Notes under the pieces: model-generated | The model's database searches: none | What the model was told of the DNA's origin: nothing | Seen by the model: only the letters and a program-made list of their open reading frames with translations | Made by a program: the position numbers and the translations under genes | Part shown: positions 7,228 through 14,844 of the stretch, piece after piece | Numbering within the stretch: the stretch's first letter is position 1 | Layout: the number at the start of each line of letters is the position of its first letter | DNA from: an uncultured Lachnospiraceae bacterium | GTDB taxonomy: Bacteria; Bacillota_A; Clostridia; Lachnospirales; Lachnospiraceae | Direction of reading: 5' to 3' | NCBI GenBank assembly: GCA_910585655.1 | Contig: CAJUFW010000014.1 | Span: forward strand, 715 to 16,557 | DNA: 15,843 bases

Positions 7228-8319
7228 TCAATAGAGCTTATAGTTGCGTTCCTTTAGGATACGGATTGCCTCTTCTAAAGAAGGCTTATCGTAAAATTCT
7301 ACTCGTAATACTCCGTCGGTATATTCCCGGTTATGGGCGATGCCGATGTTTTTGATGCTGACGGCGCTTGCCGCCATCAGAGAAGCGATAACGGCGATCG
7401 AACCAGGTTTGTCCGGGATATAAAGCAATACTTCGTAACTTGGCAGAAGAAGGCTGCTGGTTTTTAAAGGCAGGGAATCCCGGAATTCCTTACCATCGGC
7501 AAAGAATTGTAAAAGCGCTTCTTCTTTGGTCTGCAGAAGCATTTCCTTAACCTGCCCTAATTCTTTCATAAAGCAGTCTAAAAAAGAAACGATACTATCC
7601 GGGTTGGTCAGACAGATGTTTTGCCACATCACCGGAGAGGAAGAGGCGATTCGGGTAATGTCCCGAAAGCCTCCGGCAGCAAGCGCCGTCATTTCTCCGC
7701 TTCCGGCATCAGCGAGGCGAACGGCGTTGACCAAAGCGGAAGCAATGATATGTGGGACATGGCTGATCGCCGCTGTAATATCATCATGCCGTCCAGGTTC
7801 TAAGACCAGAGGAATCGCCATCGTTTCCCGTACACGTTCTTCTAAAAGAGCAAGCGCTTCCGGTCTCGTTTCCTCTGTCGGCGTAAGGATATAATAGGCG
7901 TTTTCAAAAAGGGTGGTAGTAGAACTATGATAGCCTGTTTTTTCGGATCCGGCCATCGGGTGTCCGCCGATAAAGCGATCCGTAAGCCCTAGCTGGCGGA
8001 CAGCCTGGTGGATGTTTCCTTTGACGCTGCCGACGTCGGTTAAAATACAGGAAGGCTTGGCAATGTCTTTTAAACGCGTCAGATATTCGATGTTACGCAG
8101 AACCGGGGAACAGAGAAAGATCATATCACAGTCTGCAAAGTCTCCTTCCAGATCAGTAGAAACCAGATGTAAAACACCGTCTGCCAGAGCATCTTCCAAA
8201 TCCTGGTTGTGGGAAAGGTGGTAATTGTAGGCTAGGAAGGTATCCTCTGGATGTTTGGCACTCCAAATACGAGCTAACGATCCTCCGATCAAACCGAAAC
8301 CAATAAAACCGATTTTCAT
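7228..8319 (-). CDS. tyrA: Prephenate dehydrogenase with C-terminal ACT domain
   Basis: A 363-residue cytosolic enzyme that oxidatively decarboxylates prephenate to 4-hydroxyphenylpyruvate, the committed step to tyrosine. The N-terminal Rossmann fold begins with GFGLIGGS (7-14). GGHPMAGSEKTG (118-129) contains the conserved His120 that contacts the substrate hydroxyl, and SHVPH (186-190) and GGFRDITRIA (216-225) lie in the helical dimerisation domain. An ACT domain occupies about 295-363 (YIPDKPGSIAVI), probably for feedback by an aromatic amino acid. The end of the second Rossmann strand reads LAYNYH where family members usually carry an Asp that selects NAD, so cofactor preference may differ. 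AAAGGAAA precedes the ATG. It follows aroF by 35 bases on the same strand, so the pair forms an aromatic-amino-acid operon. Confidence 0.95.
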   Translation of the reverse strand: MKIGFIGFGLIGGSLARIWSAKHPEDTFLAYNYHLSHNQDLEDALADGVLHLVSTDLEGDFADCDMIFLCSPVLRNIEYLTRLKDIAKPSCILTDVGSVKGNIHQAVRQLGLTDRFIGGHPMAGSEKTGYHSSTTTLFENAYYILTPTEETRPEALALLEERVRETMAIPLVLEPGRHDDITAAISHVPHIIASALVNAVRLADAGSGEMTALAAGGFRDITRIASSSPVMWQNICLTNPDSIVSFLDCFMKELGQVKEMLLQTKEEALLQFFADGKEFRDSLPLKTSSLLLPSYEVLLYIPDKPGSIAVIASLMAASAVSIKNIGIAHNREYTDGVLRVEFYDKPSLEEAIRILKERNYKLY

Positions 8320-8354
8320 AGTATGTTTCCTTTCTGTATGATAAGTGGCTAAAA

Positions 8355-9386
8355 CTAGAAGCTGCGTCCCATAAGGGAAGCAAGCGGGCGCAGTTCCTTA
8401 CACAGTTCTTCAAACTGCTCGAAGGTCAAAGACTGCGGTCCGTCGGAAAGCGCGCAGGCTGGATTTGGATGGGTCTCGATCATCAGACCGTCGGCGCCTG
8501 CCGCTACGGCGGAAAGGGAGAGTGGCTTTACATAGGCGCGTACTCCGGTAGCGTGGCTTGGATCGACAATGATCGGCAGATGACTTTTGCTCTTGATCAC
8601 CGGAACAGCGCTGATGTCTAACGTATTGCGGGTAGCAGTTTCAAAGGTACGAATGCCCCGTTCGCAGAGAATGACATTCGGATTTCCTTCGGCGATGATG
8701 TATTCCGCTGCATTGAGCCACTCGTCAATGGTCGCTGCCAGTCCGCGCTTTAACAGCACCGGAAGCCCGGTTTTTCCAGCCTCTTTTAATAAGTAGAAAT
8801 TCTGCATATTTCTGGCTCCGATTTGGAGCATATCTACATAGTTTACCGCCGCTTCTACGGCAGAAAGACTTGTTACTTCACAGACTACGGCGAGTCCGGT
8901 TTCTTCTCTTGCCGCTTTCATATAACGAAGCCCCTCCTCCTCTAAGCCCTGGAAGGAGTAAGGGGAAGTCCGTGGTTTGTAGGCGCCGCCGCGTAAAATC
9001 TGCGCTCCGGCTTTTTTAATCGCACGGGCAGTTTCTAAAAGCTGTTCCTGACTTTCAATCGCGCAGGGACCGGACATCATGGCTAGTGTTCCGCCGCCGA
9101 TCGTGACGGTGTTACCGGTTGCCGGATTTCCGACGGTGACAACGCTTGACTCCGGATGGAACTTCCGGTTTGCCAGCTTGTAGCTTTCGGTTACAGGAAC
9201 CACTTTGTCTACTTCCTCGGCAATTTCTAAGTTTCTGGCAGAAAGACGTGTTTTATCCCCGATAACACCGATGATGGTAGTTTCTTTTCCGGCGGAAAGA
9301 TGGTATTCTAGCCCGGCAGAAGAAATGATGGACAATACCTGATCAATCGAAGTCTTTTTAGCACCGGGTTTCATTACAATAATCAT
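8355..9386 (-). CDS. aroF: 3-deoxy-7-phosphoheptulonate (DAHP) synthase, type I-beta with ferredoxin-like N-domain
   Basis: A 343-residue enzyme that condenses phosphoenolpyruvate and erythrose 4-phosphate, the first step of the shikimate pathway. The N-terminal ferredoxin-like domain (about 1-75, MIIVMKPGAKK) is the kind that gives Tyr/Phe inhibition in Thermotoga DAHP synthase. The barrel carries SGPCAIES (105-112, metal ligand Cys108), RGGAYKPRTSPYSFQG (132-147), QIGARNMQN (188-196), KRG (213-215), CERGIRTF (241-248) and DPSHA (275-279). The start is chosen at 9386 because this Met aligns with the Thermotoga N-terminus as I recall it, and GGAG is then 10 bases away. An ATG at 9395 adds only MKT and sits one base after GGAG. 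It is first in the operon with tyrA, behind a long structured leader. Confidence 0.95.
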   Translation of the reverse strand: MIIVMKPGAKKTSIDQVLSIISSAGLEYHLSAGKETTIIGVIGDKTRLSARNLEIAEEVDKVVPVTESYKLANRKFHPESSVVTVGNPATGNTVTIGGGTLAMMSGPCAIESQEQLLETARAIKKAGAQILRGGAYKPRTSPYSFQGLEEEGLRYMKAAREETGLAVVCEVTSLSAVEAAVNYVDMLQIGARNMQNFYLLKEAGKTGLPVLLKRGLAATIDEWLNAAEYIIAEGNPNVILCERGIRTFETATRNTLDISAVPVIKSKSHLPIIVDPSHATGVRAYVKPLSLSAVAAGADGLMIETHPNPACALSDGPQSLTFEQFEELCKELRPLASLMGRSF

Positions 9387-9395
9387 AGTTTTCAT

Positions 9396-9560
9396 ACTCC
9401 AATCTTATTTGTTTTTTGGTACGTTTTTTGTATAATAGGAAAGTTCTCCAAACTTCCCTATCCTACAAAAAGCCCTCCGGGCAGGATCGCACTGCGGCGG
9501 AGTAGTAACATGTCGCTGAAGCGACCCGCCGCAGGCGGAGAATCCTGCTTTGCAGGATTC
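9396..9560 (-). promoter_or_regulatory. Structured 5' leader of aroF-tyrA mRNA
   Basis: About 165 bases lie between the predicted transcription start (near 9560) and the aroF start, with several pairings. There is a 9-bp hairpin GAATCCTGC/GCAGGATTC (9540-9560). A 9-bp stem CTGCGGCGG/CCGCCGCAG (9492-9500 with 9526-9534) encloses GTCGCT/AGCGAC (9512-9525). An outer pairing GCAGGAT/ATCCTGC (9481-9487 with 9542-9548) competes with the first hairpin. On the minus strand GCCC-GGA-GGGC followed by five T (9467-9482) looks like a very short terminator, but its T-run can instead pair in a 21-bp hairpin (9425-9471). No T-box sequence and no aromatic-codon-rich leader peptide were found. It could be an attenuator, a repeat that landed in the leader, or both. 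Confidence 0.5.
9425..9471. repeat. Imperfect 21-bp inverted repeat containing direct repeat copy B
   Basis: The arms at 9425-9445 and 9451-9471 match at 18 of 21 positions around a CTCCA centre. Two of the three mismatches become G-U pairs in minus-strand RNA, so the hairpin is far stronger in the aroF sense, with 20 of 21 positions paired. The left arm plus most of the loop (9426-9449) is the 24-base element also found at 7198-7221. The arrangement resembles the terminal hairpins of small dispersed intergenic elements. Confidence 0.65.
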
Positions 9561-9566
9561 TTATTT

Positions 9567-9595
9567 ATTGTATAGCGTTGCTTCCGAAATGTCAA
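9567..9595 (-). promoter_or_regulatory. Near-consensus sigma-A promoter for aroF-tyrA
   Basis: Read on the minus strand, TTGACA (9590-9595) and TACAAT (9567-9572) are separated by 17 bases: a perfect -35, one mismatch in the -10. The start is predicted near 9560, exactly where the first leader hairpin begins. Such a strong promoter in front of a biosynthetic operon suggests that control acts after initiation or through an unseen repressor. Confidence 0.8.
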
Positions 9596-9684
9596 CACTC
9601 TAACGCTTTAAAGTGCGAAAATTTAAGTCGGATAAACAGCTTATGTATTTTTTGCAAATATTTTGTGAAAACCAAACAAAACTA

Positions 9685-9713
9685 TTGTAAATGATCGAAT
9701 TTTTTAGTACAAT
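9685..9713 (+). promoter_or_regulatory. Sigma-A promoter for the EF-G-like gene
   Basis: TTGTAA (9685-9690) and TACAAT (9708-9713) lie 17 bases apart, with AT-rich sequence upstream (9640-9684). The start is predicted near 9720, giving a leader of about 26 bases with TTGGAGGG before the ATG at 9746. This and the aroF promoter fire away from each other. Together with the aroF leader they account for the 359-base stretch without a gene (9387-9745). Confidence 0.75.
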
Positions 9714-9745
9714 GGTAATATCAAACTGTATTGGAGGGCTTTCTT

Positions 9746-11836
9746 ATGGATACTTATAAGTACGAACGGATTCGTAACGTAGTATTATTGGGGCATGGCG
9801 GCTGTGGTAAAACAACCTTGGCTGAGGCTATGGCTTATCTGACAGGCGTGACGAAGCGCCCTGGTCGGGTGGAAGAGGGAAATACCATCAGCGATTATGA
9901 TAAGGAAGAAACAAAGCGTTTGTTTTCTATCAGTACTTCCCTGATACCAGTGGATTGGGAAGGAACCAAGATCAACATTCTGGATACCCCGGGCTATTTT
10001 GATTTTGTAGGAGAAGTGGAAGAGGCGTTGGCTGCTGCCGATGCTGCCGTGATCGTTATTTCCGCCAAAGCAGGGGTAGAGGTCGGAACACAGAAGGCAT
10101 GGGAGTATTGCGAGCGGAATAAGCTGCCGCGTCTGTTCTTTGTTACGGATATGGATGACGATAACGCCAGCTACCGCCAGACGGTAGAAGCGTTGACAGA
10201 GCTGTACGGCAAGCGGATCGCGCCGTTCCATCTGCCGATCAGAGAGAATGAAAAGTTTGTCGGTTTCGTCAATGTTGTCAAGATGGCAGGGCGTCGCTTT
10301 AACCCGGACGGAACCTATACAGATGGCGAGATTCCGGATTATTCGATCCCGAATTTAGAGACTTGCCGTGAGGCGCTGTTAGAGGCGGTTGCCGAGACGA
10401 GCGAGGCTCTGATGGAAAAATATTTTGAAGGGGAAGAATTTACTCAGACCGAGATGTCTACCGCTCTGCGGAGCAGCGTCAGCGATTGTACGCTTGTTCC
10501 GGTGCTGATGGGTTCCGGTCTGACGACTTACGGTGTGCGGATGCTGCTCCAGGAAATCGAAAAGTATTTCCCGGCGCCGAATCGGAAGATTATCACTGGT
10601 ATCAATCAAAAGACCGGCGAGACGTTCGCAGCGGATTTTGATGAGAATAAGCCGATGACCGCACAGGTCTTTAAGACGATAGCCGATCCGTTTATCGGAA
10701 AGTTTTCTTTGGTAAAGGTATGTTCCGGGGTATTAAAAAATGACGCCGTGATCTACAATGCAGAAAAGGATACGGAGGAAAAGCTTTCCAGGCTGTATGT
10801 CCTGCGCGGAAAGGAGCAGATCGAGGTAAAAGAGCTGCATGCAGGCGATATCGGTGCAATCGGTAAGCTTTCCAATACGGCAACCGGCGATACACTCTCT
10901 ACCAAGGCGGTTCCGGTTCTCTTTGATAAGCCGGCGCTTTCCACACCGTATGCGTATATGCGCTACAAGGCAAAAAATAAAGGCGATGAGGATAAGATCT
11001 CCCAGGCGTTAGCAAAGATGACCGACGAAGATCGTACGCTGCGTGTCGTCAACGATTCGGTTCTGCATCAAACCCTGCTCTATGGAATCGGCGAACAGCA
11101 GTTAGAAGTAGCCGTAAGCAAACTGTTAAACCGTTATAAAGTAGAAGTAGAGCTGAAGAAGCCAAAGATTCCTTACCGTGAAACCCTGCGGAAAAAAGTG
11201 CGGGTACAGGGCAGATATAAAAAGCAGTCCGGCGGGCATGGGCAGTTTGGAGACGTACATATGGAATTCGAGCCATCCGGCGATTTGGAGATCCCGTATG
11301 TATTTGAAGAGAAAATCGTCGGCGGCGTCGTACCGAAAAACTTCTTCCCTGCAGTGGAAAAGGGTATTGCCGAATGTGTGTTAAAGGGACCTTTGGCAGC
11401 ATTTCCGGTCGTAGGTTTAAAAGCGACTTTGGTAGACGGATCTTATCATCCGGTAGATTCTTCCGAGCTGGCGTTTAAGATGGCGACTACACAGGCGTTT
11501 AAGCAGGGCTTTATGGAGGCTTCTCCGATTCTTTTAGAGCCGCTCGCTGCGCTCCGCGTCGTAGTGCCGGACAAGTTTACCGGTGATATTATGGGCGATT
11601 TAAACAAGCGTCGCGGCAGGATCAACGGGATGAACCCATTGCACAATAACAAGCAGGAGATCTTAGCAGATATTCCGTTAGCAGAGCTGGCAGGATATTC
11701 TACGGATCTGCGGTCAATGACCGGAGGTATCGGGGAATATTCCTATGAATTCAGCCGTTATGAGCCGGCTCCGGGCGATGTACAGGCAAAGGTAATTGAG
11801 GACAACGCCAAGTACGTTGAGCGGGGAGAGGAATAA
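9746..11836 (+). CDS. EF-G-like translation-factor GTPase (paralogue of elongation factor G)
   Basis: A 696-residue GTPase with the full five-domain EF-G architecture. G1 is GHGGCGKT (16-23), with the EF-G-like sequence RVEEGNTISDYD (41-52) after it. G3 is DTPG (80-83). At G4, where EF-G has NKMD, this protein reads TDMD (134-137). Domain 2 lies at about 300-395. In domain IV, GGHGQFGDV (497-504 region) and GSYHPVDSSE (565-574) match the EF-G pattern, and domain V ends with a GIGEYSYEF segment. It fits the EF-G2/EF-G-like family found beside a canonical fusA in many Firmicutes, so its role may be translation-related but specialised. The start is the ATG at 9746, 7 bases after GGAGGG; a TTG at 9731 lies before that site and is rejected. 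The downstream GH3 gene starts 54 bases later with no visible terminator between. Confidence 0.88.
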   Translation: MDTYKYERIRNVVLLGHGGCGKTTLAEAMAYLTGVTKRPGRVEEGNTISDYDKEETKRLFSISTSLIPVDWEGTKINILDTPGYFDFVGEVEEALAAADAAVIVISAKAGVEVGTQKAWEYCERNKLPRLFFVTDMDDDNASYRQTVEALTELYGKRIAPFHLPIRENEKFVGFVNVVKMAGRRFNPDGTYTDGEIPDYSIPNLETCREALLEAVAETSEALMEKYFEGEEFTQTEMSTALRSSVSDCTLVPVLMGSGLTTYGVRMLLQEIEKYFPAPNRKIITGINQKTGETFAADFDENKPMTAQVFKTIADPFIGKFSLVKVCSGVLKNDAVIYNAEKDTEEKLSRLYVLRGKEQIEVKELHAGDIGAIGKLSNTATGDTLSTKAVPVLFDKPALSTPYAYMRYKAKNKGDEDKISQALAKMTDEDRTLRVVNDSVLHQTLLYGIGEQQLEVAVSKLLNRYKVEVELKKPKIPYRETLRKKVRVQGRYKKQSGGHGQFGDVHMEFEPSGDLEIPYVFEEKIVGGVVPKNFFPAVEKGIAECVLKGPLAAFPVVGLKATLVDGSYHPVDSSELAFKMATTQAFKQGFMEASPILLEPLAALRVVVPDKFTGDIMGDLNKRRGRINGMNPLHNNKQEILADIPLAELAGYSTDLRSMTGGIGEYSYEFSRYEPAPGDVQAKVIEDNAKYVERGEE

Positions 11837-11890
11837 TCTGTGCTGTAAATTTTTTATTATGACTTCATATTATCAGGAGGATACATCATT

Positions 11891-14746
11891 ATGAGCAACG
11901 TAAAAATAGGGATTCCTTTGGAGGGATTTGCAGAATTTGGAAGGGAAGTAGCGGCACAGGGTGCCGTCTTGCTGAAAAACGAAAAGCAGATGTTACCGTT
12001 AAAGGAAGAAAAGATTTCTGTCTTCGGGCGGATACAGATAGACTATTACCGGAGCGGAACCGGTTCCGGCGGGGCGGTCAATGTCGTATATAAGACGAAT
12101 CTGTTAGACGGGCTGCGTGCGAAAAAGCAGGTAGAGGTCAACGAGGAGCTGGCTGCCGTTTATGAGGCATGGGTCAAGGAGCATCCGTTTGATAACGGCG
12201 GAGGCGGCTGGGCGATGGAGCCATGGTTCCAGCAGGAGATGCCGGTTTCTGAAGAGCAGGTGAAAGCGGCGCGGGCGTTTAGCGAAAAAGCGCTTTATGT
12301 CATTGGCAGGACGGCAGGAGAGGATAAGGATAATGTCAATGAGCCGGGAGGCTATCGTCTGACCGAGGAAGAGCAGCGGACGCTGCGCCTGCTGACCGCC
12401 GCATTTGATCAGGTAGCAGTCATTTTAAACGTATCCAATATCATTGATATGAGCTGGGTAGACGATCCGCAGTACCAGGGACATATTCAAGCCGTACTAT
12501 ATGCTTGGCAGGGCGGAATCGAAAGCGGAAATGCTGTGGCAGACGTATTGGTTGGAGACGTGGTGCCGGGCGGAAAGCTGACCGATACGATTGCCAAGGA
12601 AATCGAAGACTATCCGGCTACAGCTAACTATGGCGATGCCAATAAAAATATCTATCAAGAGGACATTTATGTCGGCTATCGTTATTTTGAAACTTTTGCA
12701 CCGGAAAAGGTATTGTATCCGTTTGGTTACGGAATCACCTATACGACAATGCAGACAGAACTGCTTGGCGCCAAGCTGGTAGCGGGCGCAGACGCCTTAG
12801 AGGCAGCGGTGGAGGTTCGTGCTAAAGTGACGAATACCGGCGATACCTACGCAGGTCGTGAAGTCGTACAGATCTATTACGGAGCCCCTCAGGGGAAGCT
12901 TGGGCGTCCGCTCAAGGAGTTAGGAGCGTTTCAAAAGAGTAAGCTGCTTTTGCCAGGCGAGTCAGAGGAGATTGCGATTATGCTTCCGGTAAAGAGGATG
13001 ATGGCTTACGACGACGGAGGCTATACCGGGCATAAGGCTGCTTATGTACTGGAAGAGGGCGCTTATACCATCTATGCCGGAACTTCTGTACGGGATGCTG
13101 TACCGGTAGCCGTAGCGGTAGAAGATACGACAGAGGAAGCGCTATGGACAGAGACGGCAGGAGAGGATACTTCGCTGGAACTGCGTACTCTTTTGGTAGT
13201 CTGCGAGCTGCAGGAGGCAGGGGCTCCGGTCGAGGGCTTTACAAGAATGAAGCCAGGAGCAAAAAAAGGAGATGCCTATGAGATAGAGTGGCAGGACGCT
13301 CCGACCAGAAGTATTTCCATCAAAGAACGGATTGAAGCAAATCTGCCGGAGGAAATTACGCCGACAGGCGATCGGGGCTATGTGTTAAAGGACGTAGAAG
13401 CAGGAAAGGTGACGTTAGATCAGTTTGTCGCTCAGCTTTCCGACGAGGAATTGGCTACGTTAATCCGCGGCGAAGGGATGTGCAGTCTGAAAGTAACGCC
13501 GGGAACGGCTTGCGCATTCGGCGGAGTAGGCGATAAGCTCTTGGATAAGGGGATCCCGATTGCCTGCGGTTCTGACGGACCTTCCGGTATCCGTATGGAC
13601 AACGGAGCAAAGGCGACACAGGTGCCGATCGGTACGTTGCTGGCTTCCACCTGGGATCCGGAGTTAGTGGAAGAACTTTATGTTTTAGAAGGAAAAGAGT
13701 TGCTCCGCAACCAGATTGATACGCTGTTAGGACCTGGTATCAACATCCACAGACATCCGCTAAACGGACGGAATTTCGAGTATTTTTCCGAAGATCCGTA
13801 TCTGTCCGGCTGTATGGCGGCAGCAAACGTCCGGGGAATTAAGCGCGGAGGTTCTTCTGCAACGATGAAGCACTACGCCTGCAACAATCAGGAGTTTTCC
13901 AGACGGAAAGTCGATGCTGTTGTATCCGAACGTGCGTTGCGGGAGATTTATTTACGGGGCTTTGAAATGGCGGTAAAAGAGGGTGGAGCCGTATCCCTGA
14001 TGACCTCCTACAACCCGATCAACTCCTATTGGGCGCCTTCTAGTTATGATCTGGTAACGACGATTTTACGTAAGGAATGGGGCTATACCGGAATCGTGAT
14101 GACAGACTGGTGGGCTATGATGAACGACTGCGTAGAAGCAGGTCCATGCGATATCCGCAATACGGCGGCAATGATACGCGCTCAAAATGACCTGTTTATG
14201 GTGGTCAACAACAACGGAGCAGAGGTCAATTCCAGACATGACAATACAATAGAAGCATTGTCAAACGGAAAGCTGACCAGAGGCGAGCTGCAGCGGAGTG
14301 CCAAAAATATCCTTCGTTTCTTGATGCAGGCTCCGGTATTTGGTCGCGATATCGTAAGGGAAGAGAAAATAGAGAAGTTTGCGTCTATACCGGAAGGCTC
14401 CGCGCCAAAGGAAGCCGATCCAAAAGGAGTAATCGTAGAAGAAAACGGTGTGATTCAGATCGTTCCGCAGATGGAAGGTTCTGTGCTGATGCGTGTGAAG
14501 GAAGGCGGTGTATACCGACTGGCGATGGAAGGCTTCTACAAGGCTACCGATACCGCGCAGTCTGCCTGCCAGATTATGCTAAACGGCGTGGAACTGGTGA
14601 CAATCCAGATGACGGGAAGCTGGTTTGGTATCCCGGAAAGCCAGAGGATCTGCCGTTGTGAGCTGGAAGCAGGCGACTACGAAGTGTTCTGTCATATTAC
14701 AAAGCCGGGTATGCTGTTAAACTGGCTGAATTTTACAAAAAGCTGA
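11891..14746 (+). CDS. GH3 beta-glucosidase-type glycosidase with reversed domain order
   Basis: A 951-residue family 3 glycoside hydrolase without a signal peptide, so probably cytoplasmic. The domains run in the opposite order from classical GH3 enzymes. The alpha/beta sandwich usually at the C-terminus comes first (about 15-285, with GAVLLKNE and the YPFGYGITYT end). A fibronectin-III-like domain follows (about 318-400). The catalytic barrel comes after it (about 510-815), with GSDGPSGIRMD (560-570), GPGINIHRHPLNGRNFEYF (614-632), KHYACNNQE (660-668) and nucleophile Asp739 in VMTDWWA. A final 110 residues form an unassigned beta-rich tail. This order is known from Butyrivibrio fibrisolvens and Ruminococcus albus beta-glucosidases. 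AGGAGG precedes the ATG by about 11 bases. It likely cleaves beta-linked oligosaccharides taken up by the cell; the exact sugar is not deducible. Confidence 0.93.
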   Translation: MSNVKIGIPLEGFAEFGREVAAQGAVLLKNEKQMLPLKEEKISVFGRIQIDYYRSGTGSGGAVNVVYKTNLLDGLRAKKQVEVNEELAAVYEAWVKEHPFDNGGGGWAMEPWFQQEMPVSEEQVKAARAFSEKALYVIGRTAGEDKDNVNEPGGYRLTEEEQRTLRLLTAAFDQVAVILNVSNIIDMSWVDDPQYQGHIQAVLYAWQGGIESGNAVADVLVGDVVPGGKLTDTIAKEIEDYPATANYGDANKNIYQEDIYVGYRYFETFAPEKVLYPFGYGITYTTMQTELLGAKLVAGADALEAAVEVRAKVTNTGDTYAGREVVQIYYGAPQGKLGRPLKELGAFQKSKLLLPGESEEIAIMLPVKRMMAYDDGGYTGHKAAYVLEEGAYTIYAGTSVRDAVPVAVAVEDTTEEALWTETAGEDTSLELRTLLVVCELQEAGAPVEGFTRMKPGAKKGDAYEIEWQDAPTRSISIKERIEANLPEEITPTGDRGYVLKDVEAGKVTLDQFVAQLSDEELATLIRGEGMCSLKVTPGTACAFGGVGDKLLDKGIPIACGSDGPSGIRMDNGAKATQVPIGTLLASTWDPELVEELYVLEGKELLRNQIDTLLGPGINIHRHPLNGRNFEYFSEDPYLSGCMAAANVRGIKRGGSSATMKHYACNNQEFSRRKVDAVVSERALREIYLRGFEMAVKEGGAVSLMTSYNPINSYWAPSSYDLVTTILRKEWGYTGIVMTDWWAMMNDCVEAGPCDIRNTAAMIRAQNDLFMVVNNNGAEVNSRHDNTIEALSNGKLTRGELQRSAKNILRFLMQAPVFGRDIVREEKIEKFASIPEGSAPKEADPKGVIVEENGVIQIVPQMEGSVLMRVKEGGVYRLAMEGFYKATDTAQSACQIMLNGVELVTIQMTGSWFGIPESQRICRCELEAGDYEVFCHITKPGMLLNWLNFTKS

Positions 14747-14761
14747 TAAGAAAAAGTAACC

Positions 14762-14799
14762 TTGCAGGAAACGGCAGCACAGTCTGCTGTTTCCTGTAA
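14762..14799 (+). terminator. Strong stem-loop after the GH3 gene, without a T-run
   Basis: CAGGAAACGGCAG (14765-14777) pairs with CTGCTGTTTCCTG (14784-14796) with a single G-U, and the stem extends three more pairs outward including another G-U. The loop is 6 bases. The following sequence is TAAAACAA, not T-rich, so ordinary intrinsic termination is doubtful. It may protect the GH3 transcript 3' end or partly uncouple the next gene, which begins 98 bases after the GH3 stop. Confidence 0.5.
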
Positions 14800-14844
14800 A
14801 ACAATAGATTCAGACTATATCAAAACAGAATAAGAGGTGCTAAC

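Noticed and set aside
9458..9511. 17-codon leader peptide (MLLLRRSAILPGGLFVG) in the aroF leader
   Set aside because: There is no ribosome binding site before it and it contains only one Phe and no Tyr or Trp, so classical aromatic attenuation is unsupported.
9396..9560. T-box riboswitch in the aroF leader
   Set aside because: No T-box consensus and no specifier-loop arrangement could be found; the stems do not follow the T-box layout.
9540..9570. Intrinsic terminator on the plus strand (9-bp hairpin then TTATTTATT)
   Set aside because: Nothing is transcribed on the plus strand toward it; it lies between divergent promoters and is better read as the first hairpin of the aroF leader.
9731..9745. 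TTG start adding five residues to the EF-G-like protein
   Set aside because: It overlaps the GGAGGG ribosome binding site; the ATG at 9746 is correctly spaced.
9785..10231. 148-codon minus-strand open frame opposite the EF-G-like gene
   Set aside because: It covers the GTPase G1-G4 region on the other strand and shows no independent signal.
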